Assembly (NCBI GenBank): GCA_902610845.1
Contig: CACLXJ010000009.1
Span: forward strand, 1-34,295
Source: an uncultured Alphaproteobacteria bacterium
GTDB lineage: Bacteria > Pseudomonadota > Alphaproteobacteria > HIMB59 > GCA-002718135
DNA: 34,295 nt
Direction: 5' to 3'
Below, one piece after another: positions 25,800 through 33,067 of this stretch. The notes under the pieces are model-generated. The model had not been told where the DNA came from, ran no database searches, and saw only the letters and a list, made by a program, of their open reading frames with translations. Numbering within the stretch: the stretch's first letter is position 1; every line of letters starts with the position of its first letter. A program made the translations under genes and the position numbers.

Positions 25800-26555
25800 A
25801 TGGTAAAGATAAGAATCATCCCATGCTTGGACGTTAAAGATGGAAGAGTTGTAAAAGGTATCAATTTTTTAAATCTAATTGATGCAGGAGATCCTGTTGA
25901 ACAAGCAAAACACTATTCTGATAATGGAGCTGATGAAATATGTTTCTTAGATATTAGCGCATCATTAGAAAATAGAGATACTATGATCAATGTAGTTAAA
26001 AAAACTGCAAACGAGGTTTTTATCCCCCTTACAGTTGGCGGTGGAATTTCATCAATAGAAAACATACAGGCATTACTTAAAGCTGGCGCCGATAAAGTTT
26101 CTATAAATTCTGCAGCAATTAAAAATCCCAATATCATTAAAGAGGCTTCTGAATATTTTGGAAACCAATGCATCGTTGTGGCTGTTGATGCAAAAAAACA
26201 CAATAATGATTGGTTTGTTTATTCTCATGGTGGGACTAAGAAAACCGAATTATATGCTTTAGATTGGATAGAAAAAGCTCAAGAACTGGGGGCTGGTGAA
26301 ATTCTTTTAACATCAATGGACAAGGATGGCACAAAATCTGGTTTTGACAATGAACTTTTAGGCAAGGTTTCAGAATTTTTAAAGATACCTGTTATAGCTA
26401 GTGGAGGAGTTGGGGCTCTAGATCATTTTTATGACGGTATAGTTAAAGGTAAAGCTGATGCTTTATTAGCAGCCTCAGTCTTTCATTTTAATGAAATTAG
26501 CATTAAAGAAGTAAAGGAATACTTAAAAAATAAAAATATAAGCATTAGAGATTAA
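25800..26555 (+). CDS. hisF: Imidazole glycerol phosphate synthase, cyclase subunit HisF
   Basis: Combines PRFAR with ammonia from HisH to give imidazole glycerol phosphate and AICAR. 251 residues, with [19 protein letters not shown] (catalytic Asp in the first strand), [44 protein letters not shown] (second catalytic Asp) and [12 protein letters not shown]. Complete and typical. Forms the HisFH heterodimer with the product of the gene at 23890. Confidence 0.98.
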   Translation: MVKIRIIPCLDVKDGRVVKGINFLNLIDAGDPVEQAKHYSDNGADEICFLDISASLENRDTMINVVKKTANEVFIPLTVGGGISSIENIQALLKAGADKVSINSAAIKNPNIIKEASEYFGNQCIVVAVDAKKHNNDWFVYSHGGTKKTELYALDWIEKAQELGAGEILLTSMDKDGTKSGFDNELLGKVSEFLKIPVIASGGVGALDHFYDGIVKGKADALLAASVFHFNEISIKEVKEYLKNKNISIRD

Positions 26556-26560
26556 ATTTT

Positions 26561-26833
26561 ATGAAAATTGAAGACTTAAATGAAATTATAAATAATAGAG
26601 TACAAACAAGAAAAAAAAATTCGTATACTAATAAGTTATTAAAGTTAGGGCCAAAAAAAATAGCTCAAAAATTTGGAGAGGAATCCTCAGAGTTAATTAT
26701 AGATTTTTTAAAAGGATCAAAAAAAAGAACAATAGAAGAGGCCGTTGATGTAATTTATCATCTTCTTGTTTTGTTAAAATCAAAAAAAATTACCATTAAC
26801 GAAATTCATAAAGAGCTTGATAAAAGAAAGTAA
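26561..26833 (+). CDS. hisE: Phosphoribosyl-ATP pyrophosphatase
   Basis: Second step of histidine synthesis. A 90-residue stand-alone HisE (all-alpha, MazG-like fold). KKIAQKFGEESSELIID and RTIEEAVDVIYHLLVLL hold the acidic metal-binding residues. Not fused to hisI, and hisI is not in this window. Placed between hisF and the HIT gene with gaps of 5 and 6 bases. Confidence 0.93.
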   Translation: MKIEDLNEIINNRVQTRKKNSYTNKLLKLGPKKIAQKFGEESSELIIDFLKGSKKRTIEEAVDVIYHLLVLLKSKKITINEIHKELDKRK

Positions 26834-26839
26834 AACAAA

Positions 26840-27190
26840 ATGTATGATGAAAATAATATTTTTGCAAAAATACTAAGAAAAGAAATACCTTGTGATAAAG
26901 TTCACGAGGATGAGTTTAGCTTATTTTTTAATGATATTAATCCCCAAGCAAAAATACATATTTTAGGCATACCAAAATTCCCCTGTACTACCTTCTCTGA
27001 TTTTTTAAAAAATGCAGATAACGAAAACATAACATCTTTTTTTAAGAGTGTTCAGCTAGTAATAAATAATTTAAATATTGAAAACAAAGGTTATAGGTTG
27101 ATAACAAACTCAGGAGAGGATGGAGGACAAGAGGTGCTACATTTTCATATTCATATTTTAGCTGGAGAAAAAATTGGAAGCTTAAGATAG
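26840..27190 (+). CDS. HIT domain protein (HinT-like)
   Basis: A 116-residue histidine-triad nucleotide hydrolase. NIFAKILRKEIPCDKVHED is the typical N-terminus, and the triad is H-x-H-x-H in VLHFHIHILAGEKIGSL at the C-terminus, with GEDGGQEV before it. HinT-type enzymes cleave AMP-lysine and other nucleoside phosphoramidates. Its place at the end of hisA-hisF-hisE is common in Alphaproteobacteria. It ends four bases before the stop of the convergent BON gene, leaving no terminator space. Confidence 0.93.
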   Translation: MYDENNIFAKILRKEIPCDKVHEDEFSLFFNDINPQAKIHILGIPKFPCTTFSDFLKNADNENITSFFKSVQLVINNLNIENKGYRLITNSGEDGGQEVLHFHIHILAGEKIGSLR

Positions 27191-27194
27191 ATTA

Positions 27195-27800
27195 TTATTT
27201 TTCTTTTATGATTACATAGTTAACAATTTCACTAACGCCTTTTATATTTTTAATAGCTACTATCATTTCATCTAAGAGATCAGGACGAGTAGATATTCCA
27301 GCTATATAAATTTTACCCTGGATAGTTTCAAAATTAAATGTAATTGCTTTAATCCCAACAGTTTTAGCAGCCACAGCCCTTGCTTGTGTATTAATCCATA
27401 AATCACTTGCATAATCTTTAAGTGTAGCTCTATTTCCAATTTCTATTTCGTTTATAACTTCTTTAACCCCTTCAACTTCCCAAACTAATCGCACTGCATC
27501 AATTCGTATTTCTTGATTATCAACCAGACCAGTTAATAGAACCCTTCCTTCTAAAATACTTGTATTTATATTTACAAAAAGATTGTTTCCTGCATTTAAA
27601 AATTTAGCTGCAATATTTATCTTAATAGTTGCATCATCTACCACCGTACCAAGAGATCTTTCACCTTCAGCAACTACCATTGCACTACCGCCCCCAGTTG
27701 CAAGTACACTGGCAGGTGAGCACCCATAATTAATTGATACAATTATTAAAAATATTGGAATAAATAAAATTTTAATTATTTTTTTAATTTTAACAACCAT
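27195..27800 (-). CDS. BON domain lipoprotein (DolP-like)
   Basis: 201 residues. A lipoprotein signal ends at Cys27 (SINYGC), followed by two BON domains: the first (about 55-120) with DDATIKINIAAKFL, NINTSILEGRVLLTGLVDN and VKEVINEIEI, the second (about 125-200) with DLWINTQARAVAA, NFETIQGKIYIAGIS and VSEIVNYVII. This layout is that of DolP/OsmY-like proteins that help maintain outer-membrane integrity. It follows rsmI with a 25-base overlap. In many proteobacteria yraN stands between rsmI and this gene; it is missing here. Confidence 0.87.
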   Translation of the reverse strand: MVVKIKKIIKILFIPIFLIIVSINYGCSPASVLATGGGSAMVVAEGERSLGTVVDDATIKINIAAKFLNAGNNLFVNINTSILEGRVLLTGLVDNQEIRIDAVRLVWEVEGVKEVINEIEIGNRATLKDYASDLWINTQARAVAAKTVGIKAITFNFETIQGKIYIAGISTRPDLLDEMIVAIKNIKGVSEIVNYVIIKEK

Positions 27801-28618
27801 TTGTAAATTTTGTTTTTATTAATTTTTGTAAATTTATGTACTATTTCGACGATGTCGGTCAAAGAAAATTTTGTAACCATCTTTCTTAATTCTTTGCTAT
27901 AGAAATCAATATTGTCAAAATCTTGATTTTTTGATGTTTGTCTATCAATAACAGCAACAAACTCACCTCTAATATTTTCTTTATCTTCTAGTATTTTATT
28001 TTTTATATTACTTGCATTTCCCCTAAAAACAAATTCATTTACCTTTGTAAGTTCTTTACATATTGAAATTGATCTATCAGTCATAATTTTTTCTAGGCAA
28101 TCTAGAAAAACAATCAATTTATGACTTGAAACAAAAAATACAGAAGTTCTTTTTTCTTGAGAAATAGTTTTAACAAGATCTTCTATTTTTTTTTTAGATT
28201 TTGGCACAAACCCAAAAAAAATAAATTCTGATATTGGTAATCCAGATAGTTGTAAACTTGACACAATTGATGAGGGACCAGGCACAGATGTAATTCTAAT
28301 ATTATTTGCAATACAATATTGTACTAAATTATACCCAGGATCTGAAATAAGTGGTGACCCCGCATCAGAAATTAGAACACAATTTTTATTTTTTAATAAA
28401 CTTTTAATCTGATCTATAATTTTATGCTCATTATAATCGTGTAAAGCTATTAATTTCTTTTTAATGCCTAATTTATTTAGTAGTTTAAGTGAATGTTTAG
28501 GATTTTCACAAATAATAACATCACATTCCCCAAGTATTTTTACAGCCCTGTAGGTTATGTCATCTAAATTGCCAATAGGTGTTGCTACAATTGAGAGGCC
28601 ATTAATAATACTATCCAT
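27776..28618 (-). CDS. rsmI: 16S rRNA 2'-O-ribose C1402 methyltransferase RsmI
   Basis: Tetrapyrrole-methylase-fold enzyme that 2'-O-methylates C1402 of 16S rRNA. 280 residues. LSIVATPIGNLDDITYRAVKIL, CENPKHSLKLLNKLGI, LISDAGSPLISDPGYNLV, SVPGPSSIVSSLQLSGLP and FFGFVPKSKKK are diagnostic in that order. The family usually has ALxASGLP and FxGFLP; small changes are seen here. Divergent from, and overlapping, the start of the LppC-type gene on the plus strand. Confidence 0.96.
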   Translation of the reverse strand: MDSIINGLSIVATPIGNLDDITYRAVKILGECDVIICENPKHSLKLLNKLGIKKKLIALHDYNEHKIIDQIKSLLKNKNCVLISDAGSPLISDPGYNLVQYCIANNIRITSVPGPSSIVSSLQLSGLPISEFIFFGFVPKSKKKIEDLVKTISQEKRTSVFFVSSHKLIVFLDCLEKIMTDRSISICKELTKVNEFVFRGNASNIKNKILEDKENIRGEFVAVIDRQTSKNQDFDNIDFYSKELRKMVTKFSLTDIVEIVHKFTKINKNKIYKWLLKLKK

Positions 28619-28625
28619 TATTTAT

Positions 28626-28646
28626 ATATTTATATTTATATTTATA
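28626..28646 (+). repeat. Hexanucleotide repeat in the signal peptide of the LppC gene
   Basis: ATATTT is repeated three times plus ATA, coding Ile-Phe repeats in the hydrophobic core of the lipoprotein signal. It also lies 8 bases upstream of the rsmI start on the other strand. Slippage here would change the core length in steps of two residues without a frameshift. Confidence 0.6.
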
Positions 28647-29323
28647 ATTTCATGTACTCCAGTAAATTTATCTACACAAGATACAAAAAATACAAAGAAA
28701 ACAACTATTTCTGAAAAACCAATTGATATTAAAAGCAAAAATAAAGTAATTGAAAAAAAAGAAAACAAACAAGATAAGCAGAATAAGATTTTGGATGATG
28801 TTGTTTTAGATAAAACAATTATTGCCTTATTCGCAAAAGACGATGATAAAAAAACTACAGAGCAATTTTTGAACACCTATGAATTAGGAGTTTATAACTT
28901 AGCTATAAATGATGTTGTTATACAAATTGAATTTTTTGAAAATGAAAATGATCTAAAAAAAATAATAGAAAAAAAATCTATTACCTGGGAAAATTTTTCT
29001 AGGACCAATCCAATCCAAATATTCTAATTTCTTAAACAATTATTGTAGACATAAAGTAATATTTTTTTCATACTCGTCTAAAACATCACTAGCAAAAGAT
29101 TGTGTTTATTTAATAAATTTTTTTCCACAAAACGAACTTTCACAACTTATGTTGTCTTTAAACGATGATGCAAAAGTTGCACTACTTTATCCTGAAAACG
29201 AATATGGATATTTAATAAACAGTCTAATTGATGATATTATTCTTGAAAGCTCAGCAATATTAGTCAACAGATCTTCCTACAAAGACGAATTATCAAATGT
29301 AAGAGAATCAATTAAAGAATTGG

Positions 29324-29353
29324 GAAAATATGAATTGAGAAAATATGAATTGA
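29324..29353 (+). repeat. 15-bp tandem duplication within the LppC gene
   Basis: GAAAATATGAATTGA occurs twice in direct tandem, adding one five-residue unit (KYEL-R then KYEL-N). It keeps the frame and lies 7 bases before the A5 run at which the second frameshift is placed. Confidence 0.7.
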
Positions 29354-29880
29354 ATAGACAAAAACAAATTTTATCGACTAAAAGATGACAAATCAAAAAA
29401 AAGATTAAAAAAATTAGAAAGATTTAAAACTACAAGTGACTACGATTTTACACATATCTTAATTGCTGATTATGGCTTGAATTTATTACAGGTTGTGCCT
29501 CTTCTCCCATACTACGATATAGACCCTAATCTTGTACAGTTTATGACAACAGGGGTAATAGATGATAAAAGTTTTTTCTTCGAACCTTCCTTGCAGGGAG
29601 CTATATTTCCAGGTGTTCCTGAATCAAGAAGAATAAACATAATTAGAAATTATATTGAAATGTATGATGATGAGCTTTTAAGAATCTCAACACTTCCATA
29701 TGATGTTATGGGTTTAATAAATTTCATTTATTCAAAAAAATATAAAATGCGAGATTTAGTAAAACTATTAAATAATCCAAATAAAAAATTTAATGGGGTT
29801 GATGGAAATTTTTATTTTAAAAACAATATGATCGAAAGAGATCTTAACATATTAAAGATAAATAACGGAAATTCTTTTGT

Positions 29881-29908
29881 AATTAATTAATTAAAAAGTT
29901 AATTAATT
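29881..29908. terminator. Possible AT-only hairpin between convergent genes
   Basis: AATTAATTAA (29881-29890) pairs with TTAATTAATT (29899-29908) around an 8-base loop, followed by further T on the plus strand. It spans the overlapping ends of the LppC gene and rdgB. It may act as a weak bidirectional terminator, but it has no G-C pairs and such runs are common in this sequence. Confidence 0.3.
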
Positions 29909-30464
29909 TTGTTACAGCTATTGACCTGTGGCTAATTTCATTTTTTTCATTAGCACTTAATTCAGCTAATGTTTTATTATAATTTTTAGGAATGAAAACT
30001 GGATCATAACCAAAACCAAATTTACCTTTAGCTTGTTCAGAAATTTTCCCATCAATTTTGCCATTAAATACTATGTTGTGATTCTCTTTAGCTGTTAGGC
30101 TTATTGAGGTTTTAAAGTAAGCATTTTGTTTACTATGTTTTTTAGTACTTTTAATAATACTTTCAAAACAAGCCTCATTACTTTTGAAATTGTTTAAAAA
30201 TCTTTTAGAAAGAACACCCGGTTTCCAATTTAAACTTTCAATGCATATTCCTGAGTCATCAGCAAAACAAGAAATGCCAGTTTTATTAAATCCATAGTCT
30301 GATTTTATCTTTGCATTTTCTTCGAAAGTTTTACCACTTTCTTCTGGCTCTTCACTTATGTTTAGATCATTTAATGAAAGAAGTTCTAGATTAAATTTGT
30401 TAAAAATTTTTTTAATTTCAATTATTTTATTTTTATTATTTGAAAAAAATAATAATTTCCTCAA
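29883..30464 (-). CDS. rdgB: RdgB/HAM1 family non-canonical purine NTP pyrophosphatase
   Basis: Removes dITP, ITP and XTP from the nucleotide pool by hydrolysis to monophosphates. 193 residues. FFSNNKNKIIEIKKIF is the N-terminal substrate loop (family T/S-x-N-x-x-K), SGKTFEENAKIKSDYGF and CFADDSGICIESLNWKPGVLSKRF carry the catalytic acidic residues, and GKFGFGYDPVFIP and EISHRSIAVTKL the base-specific part. Complete. One base separates it from rph upstream, the common rph-rdgB pair. Its stop overlaps the end of the convergent LppC gene by 8 bases. Confidence 0.96.
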   Translation of the reverse strand: MRKLLFFSNNKNKIIEIKKIFNKFNLELLSLNDLNISEEPEESGKTFEENAKIKSDYGFNKTGISCFADDSGICIESLNWKPGVLSKRFLNNFKSNEACFESIIKSTKKHSKQNAYFKTSISLTAKENHNIVFNGKIDGKISEQAKGKFGFGYDPVFIPKNYNKTLAELSANEKNEISHRSIAVTKLINFLIN

Positions 30465-30465
30465 T

Positions 30466-31176
30466 TTAATTCAAAGCCTCTTTTTGTTTAGAAATTATCT
30501 CCTTAACTCCAATTTTTGCTAGTGAAAACATTTCTGTAAACTGAGCATCATTGAAAAAAAATTCTTCACCAGTAACTTGAATTTCAGATATTTCATCTGA
30601 ATCACAAATTACAAAATTTGCATCTACTTGAGCTTCGGAGTCTTCCCTATAATCTAGATCCAATAATGCTTTATTTTCCACTATGCCAGTTGATACTGCC
30701 CCTATAAAGTTTTTGATAATTGGTTTTTGGAGATTATAATTGTTCTTTAATTTTTCTATTGCCAGATATAAAGAAATAAAACCACCACTGATAGAAGCAG
30801 TCCTTGTCCCGCCATCTGCTTGAATTACGTCGCAGTCTACTTTAATTTGACGCTCTCCAAGATTTGAAAGATCTACAATTGATCTTAAGCTACGCCCAAT
30901 CAACCTTTGTATTTCTTGTGTTCTACCTGATTGCTTTCCTTTAGCAGCCTCTCTATCCATTCTTGTATTTGTAGACCTTGGCAGCATGCCGTACTCTGCT
31001 GTAACCCAACCCTTTCCAGTATTTTTTAACCAGTGAGGAACTTTTTCATCAATTGTTGCAAGACATAGTACATGTGTATTTCCAAATTTTACTAAGCATG
31101 AACCATCGGCATGAATATTCACGTTTTTCTCAAATGAAATTTCACGCATTTGATTGAAGGATCTATCTTTTCTCAT
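30466..31176 (-). CDS. rph: Ribonuclease PH
   Basis: Phosphorolytic 3'-5' exoribonuclease that trims tRNA 3' ends. 236 residues. VTAEYGMLPRSTNTRMDREAAKGKQSGRTQEIQRLIGRSLR is the signature, and DCDVIQADGGTRTASISGGF the phosphate-binding and catalytic region, followed by LLDLDYREDSEAQVDANFVI. Normal length. Divergent from hrcA with 47 AT-rich bases between the starts, in the standard alphaproteobacterial rdgB-rph / hrcA-grpE order. Confidence 0.97.
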   Translation of the reverse strand: MRKDRSFNQMREISFEKNVNIHADGSCLVKFGNTHVLCLATIDEKVPHWLKNTGKGWVTAEYGMLPRSTNTRMDREAAKGKQSGRTQEIQRLIGRSLRSIVDLSNLGERQIKVDCDVIQADGGTRTASISGGFISLYLAIEKLKNNYNLQKPIIKNFIGAVSTGIVENKALLDLDYREDSEAQVDANFVICDSDEISEIQVTGEEFFFNDAQFTEMFSLAKIGVKEIISKQKEALN

Positions 31177-31223
31177 ATAAATTTAATAATAGTAGATAAT
31201 TATTATTTTTAAATAAAATTCTT

Positions 31224-32271
31224 ATGTCTGATAATGTATATGCTAAAATTAATGATAGATCGAAATTAATTTTTAAAAAATTAGTTGAGTCATATCTTAA
31301 TACTGGGTCGCCAGCAGGATCAGAAACAATTATGAAGATGGGAGGATTAAATCTTTCCTCAGCATCAATTAGATCTATTCTATCAAATTTACAAAAAGAA
31401 GGGCTTCTATATGCCCCGCATAGATCAGCTGGCAGAATGCCAACAGAAAAAGGAATGAGGTTTTTTTGTCGACGGGCTATTAGAGTTTGGAAGAATTTCC
31501 AAAATAGACAAAGAAAATATTAAACAACAGTGCTTAACTAAGGGAAAGTCTTATGAAGAAGTTCTTGATGTTGCTTCTAAAGCTATTTCAGGATTATCAA
31601 GTTATGCAGGAATAGTTATTGCACCAAAATTTCAAAAAAACTTGAAGCACGTTGAGTTTATTAGACTAAATAGAAGTCAATTGATGCTTATACTCGCATA
31701 TGAGAACGGAGAAGTAGAAAATCGTATTATTGAAGACAATGGAAAATATAATAGTTCATTATTAATACAGGCCTCTAATTATCTTACATCAAAGTTTACA
31801 AATAAAAATATCTCTCAAATTAAAAGATTAATTCAAACAGAAATAAAAAATTCACAAAATGAGTTAGAATTAATTTCCTCAAAATTAATTCAACAAGGTA
31901 TTATTGAAACTCAACCTAATAGTAAAAATCCATATATATTTTTACATGGACAATCAAATTTACTCAAAGATGAAATAGTTTCGAATGATTTAGATCAAAT
32001 ACGAAATCTTTTTGATGAAATTGAGAAAAAATCTAGTTTTGTTGATATATTAGAGACTGCAGGCAAAGCTAAAGGAGTTCAAATTTTTATTGGATCTAAA
32101 AATTTTTTGTTTAAACACTCTGGTCTTTCTATGGTAATGGCCCCATATAAGAACAATGATCAAGAGATTATAGGAGCTATAGGTGTAGTTGGTCCGACAC
32201 GATTAAACTATTCCAAAATAGTTCCTCTTGTTGATTATACATCTAAAATTATTGGAAAGGTGATTGATTAA
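31224..32271 (+). pseudogene. hrcA: Heat-inducible repressor HrcA, one +1 frameshift
   Basis: HrcA represses chaperone genes by binding CIRCE operators. The first part (31224 to about 31460) is a normal winged-helix N-terminus: DRSKLIFKKLVESYLNTGSPAGSETI, LNLSSASIRSILSNLQKEGLL, SAGRMPTEKGMRFF. The frame then leaves the family and stops at 31523. Removing one T from the T7 run at 31461-31467 gives RFFVDGLLEFGRISKIDKE, which is canonical HrcA, and joins the second frame (to 32271, with GPTRLNYSKIVPLVDY) without any further break. No CIRCE element is visible near hrcA, grpE or dnaK. Either the gene is newly broken, it is expressed by slippage, or the T7 is a sequence error. The stop shares one base with the grpE start. 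Confidence 0.88.
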
Positions 32272-32942
32272 TGGTTGAGAATAAAGAAGAAGCAAATCAG
32301 CAAGAAGAAATTAAAAAACCTGATTCTGAGAATATTGAAAACGAAGAAGAGATTAATGATAGTCAAGAAAACACAGATACAGAAGAGACAAGTGAAGATG
32401 AAAATACAGAAGAAGATAACTTAGAAAAGGAAATTGAAACACTAAAAGAAGAAAAAATCCGATTGCTCGCTGAAATGGAAAATCTTAGAAAAAGATTTGA
32501 GCGAGAAAAAGTTGAGACTATAAAGTTTGGTAGCATAAATTTAGCAAGAGATATTCTATCGCCAGGAGATAATTTAGAAAGAGCACTAGATGCTTTGCCA
32601 GAGGATGAAAATCATTCACAAAGTATAAAAAATCTTATTGATGGTTTAAAAATGGTGCTTAAAGAATATAAAAGTGCTCTTGAAAAACACGGTGTTAAAA
32701 AAATAGAAGCTTTAAATCAAAAATTTGATCATAATTTTCATCAGGCAATGATGGAAATTGAAAATGATGATGCTGAAGAAGGAACAGTGGTACAAGAAGT
32801 CCAATCTGGTTATACAATGCATGATCGTTTATTAAGAGCAGCCATGGTCGGAGTCTCCAAAAAACCAGCTGCTAAAACAGAAGAACCTAAAGAAGAAAAA
32901 GAAGAAGAAAATCCTGAAAGTGATAGCAAAGAAAGTACCTAA
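32271..32942 (+). CDS. grpE: Nucleotide exchange factor GrpE
   Basis: Releases ADP from DnaK. 223 residues. The first 60 are an acidic Glu/Asn-rich tail, then a long coiled-coil (LEKEIETLKEEKIRLLAEMENLRKR) and the GrpE core: NLARDILSPGDNLERAL, HGVKKIEALNQKFDHNFHQAMMEI and the family C-terminal signature VVQEVQSGYTMHDRLLRAAMVGVSK. A second acidic tail ends the protein. Starts on the last base of the hrcA stop. 125 bases separate it from dnaK, which has its own promoter. Confidence 0.97.
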   Translation: MVENKEEANQQEEIKKPDSENIENEEEINDSQENTDTEETSEDENTEEDNLEKEIETLKEEKIRLLAEMENLRKRFEREKVETIKFGSINLARDILSPGDNLERALDALPEDENHSQSIKNLIDGLKMVLKEYKSALEKHGVKKIEALNQKFDHNFHQAMMEIENDDAEEGTVVQEVQSGYTMHDRLLRAAMVGVSKKPAAKTEEPKEEKEEENPESDSKEST

Positions 32943-32987
32943 AAACCCCTAAATCTATAACTTTTTTGAATATAAATACCGAACATC

Positions 32988-33015
32988 CTTGTATTTTAAA
33001 TCTTTTTTCCCATAT
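32988..33015 (+). promoter_or_regulatory. Probable RpoH (sigma-32) promoter of dnaK
   Basis: CTTGTAT (-35, 32988-32994), a 14-base spacer, then CCCATAT (-10, 33009-33015), a close match to CTTGAAA-N14-CCCATNT. It lies 52 bases before the dnaK start. A small inverted repeat, ACCAA/TTGGT (33024-33028 and 33035-33039), would fall in the leader, and the ribosome site is AGAGGA at 33053-33058. Confidence 0.7.
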
Positions 33016-33067
33016 CTAATGTAACCAACGATGATTGGTAAATAACTAAGTAAAGAGGATTAAAAAA

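Larger units (their letters stand above)
28557..29890 (+). pseudogene. LppC/LpoA-type penicillin-binding protein activator, two +1 frameshifts
   Basis: Three successive frames together make one LppC-type periplasmic-binding-fold lipoprotein (about 440 residues), a family that activates peptidoglycan synthases. Part 1 gives a lipoprotein signal ending IISC (Cys codon 28653). Removing one A from the A8 run at 28969-28976 restores EKNLLPGKIFLGPI and continues to ALLYPENEYGYLINSL. A second +1 shift lies between 29354 and 29388, most simply in A5 at 29360-29364, giving NRQNKFYRLKDD, then DYDFTHILIADYGLNLL and PLLPYYDIDPN to the end. The start is uncertain: ATG 28557 or TTG 28569, both inside rsmI. 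The frame stays otherwise open, which suggests a recent lesion, slippage or sequence error. It converges on rdgB. Confidence 0.8.

Noticed and set aside
29149-29388. Separate small gene between the LppC fragments
   Set aside because: Its product joins the flanking frames into one LppC-type protein when one base is removed on each side, so it is a fragment, not a gene.
31177-31223. CIRCE operator upstream of hrcA
   Set aside because: Looked for TTAGCACTC-N9-GAGTGCTAA here and before grpE and dnaK; nothing resembling it is present.
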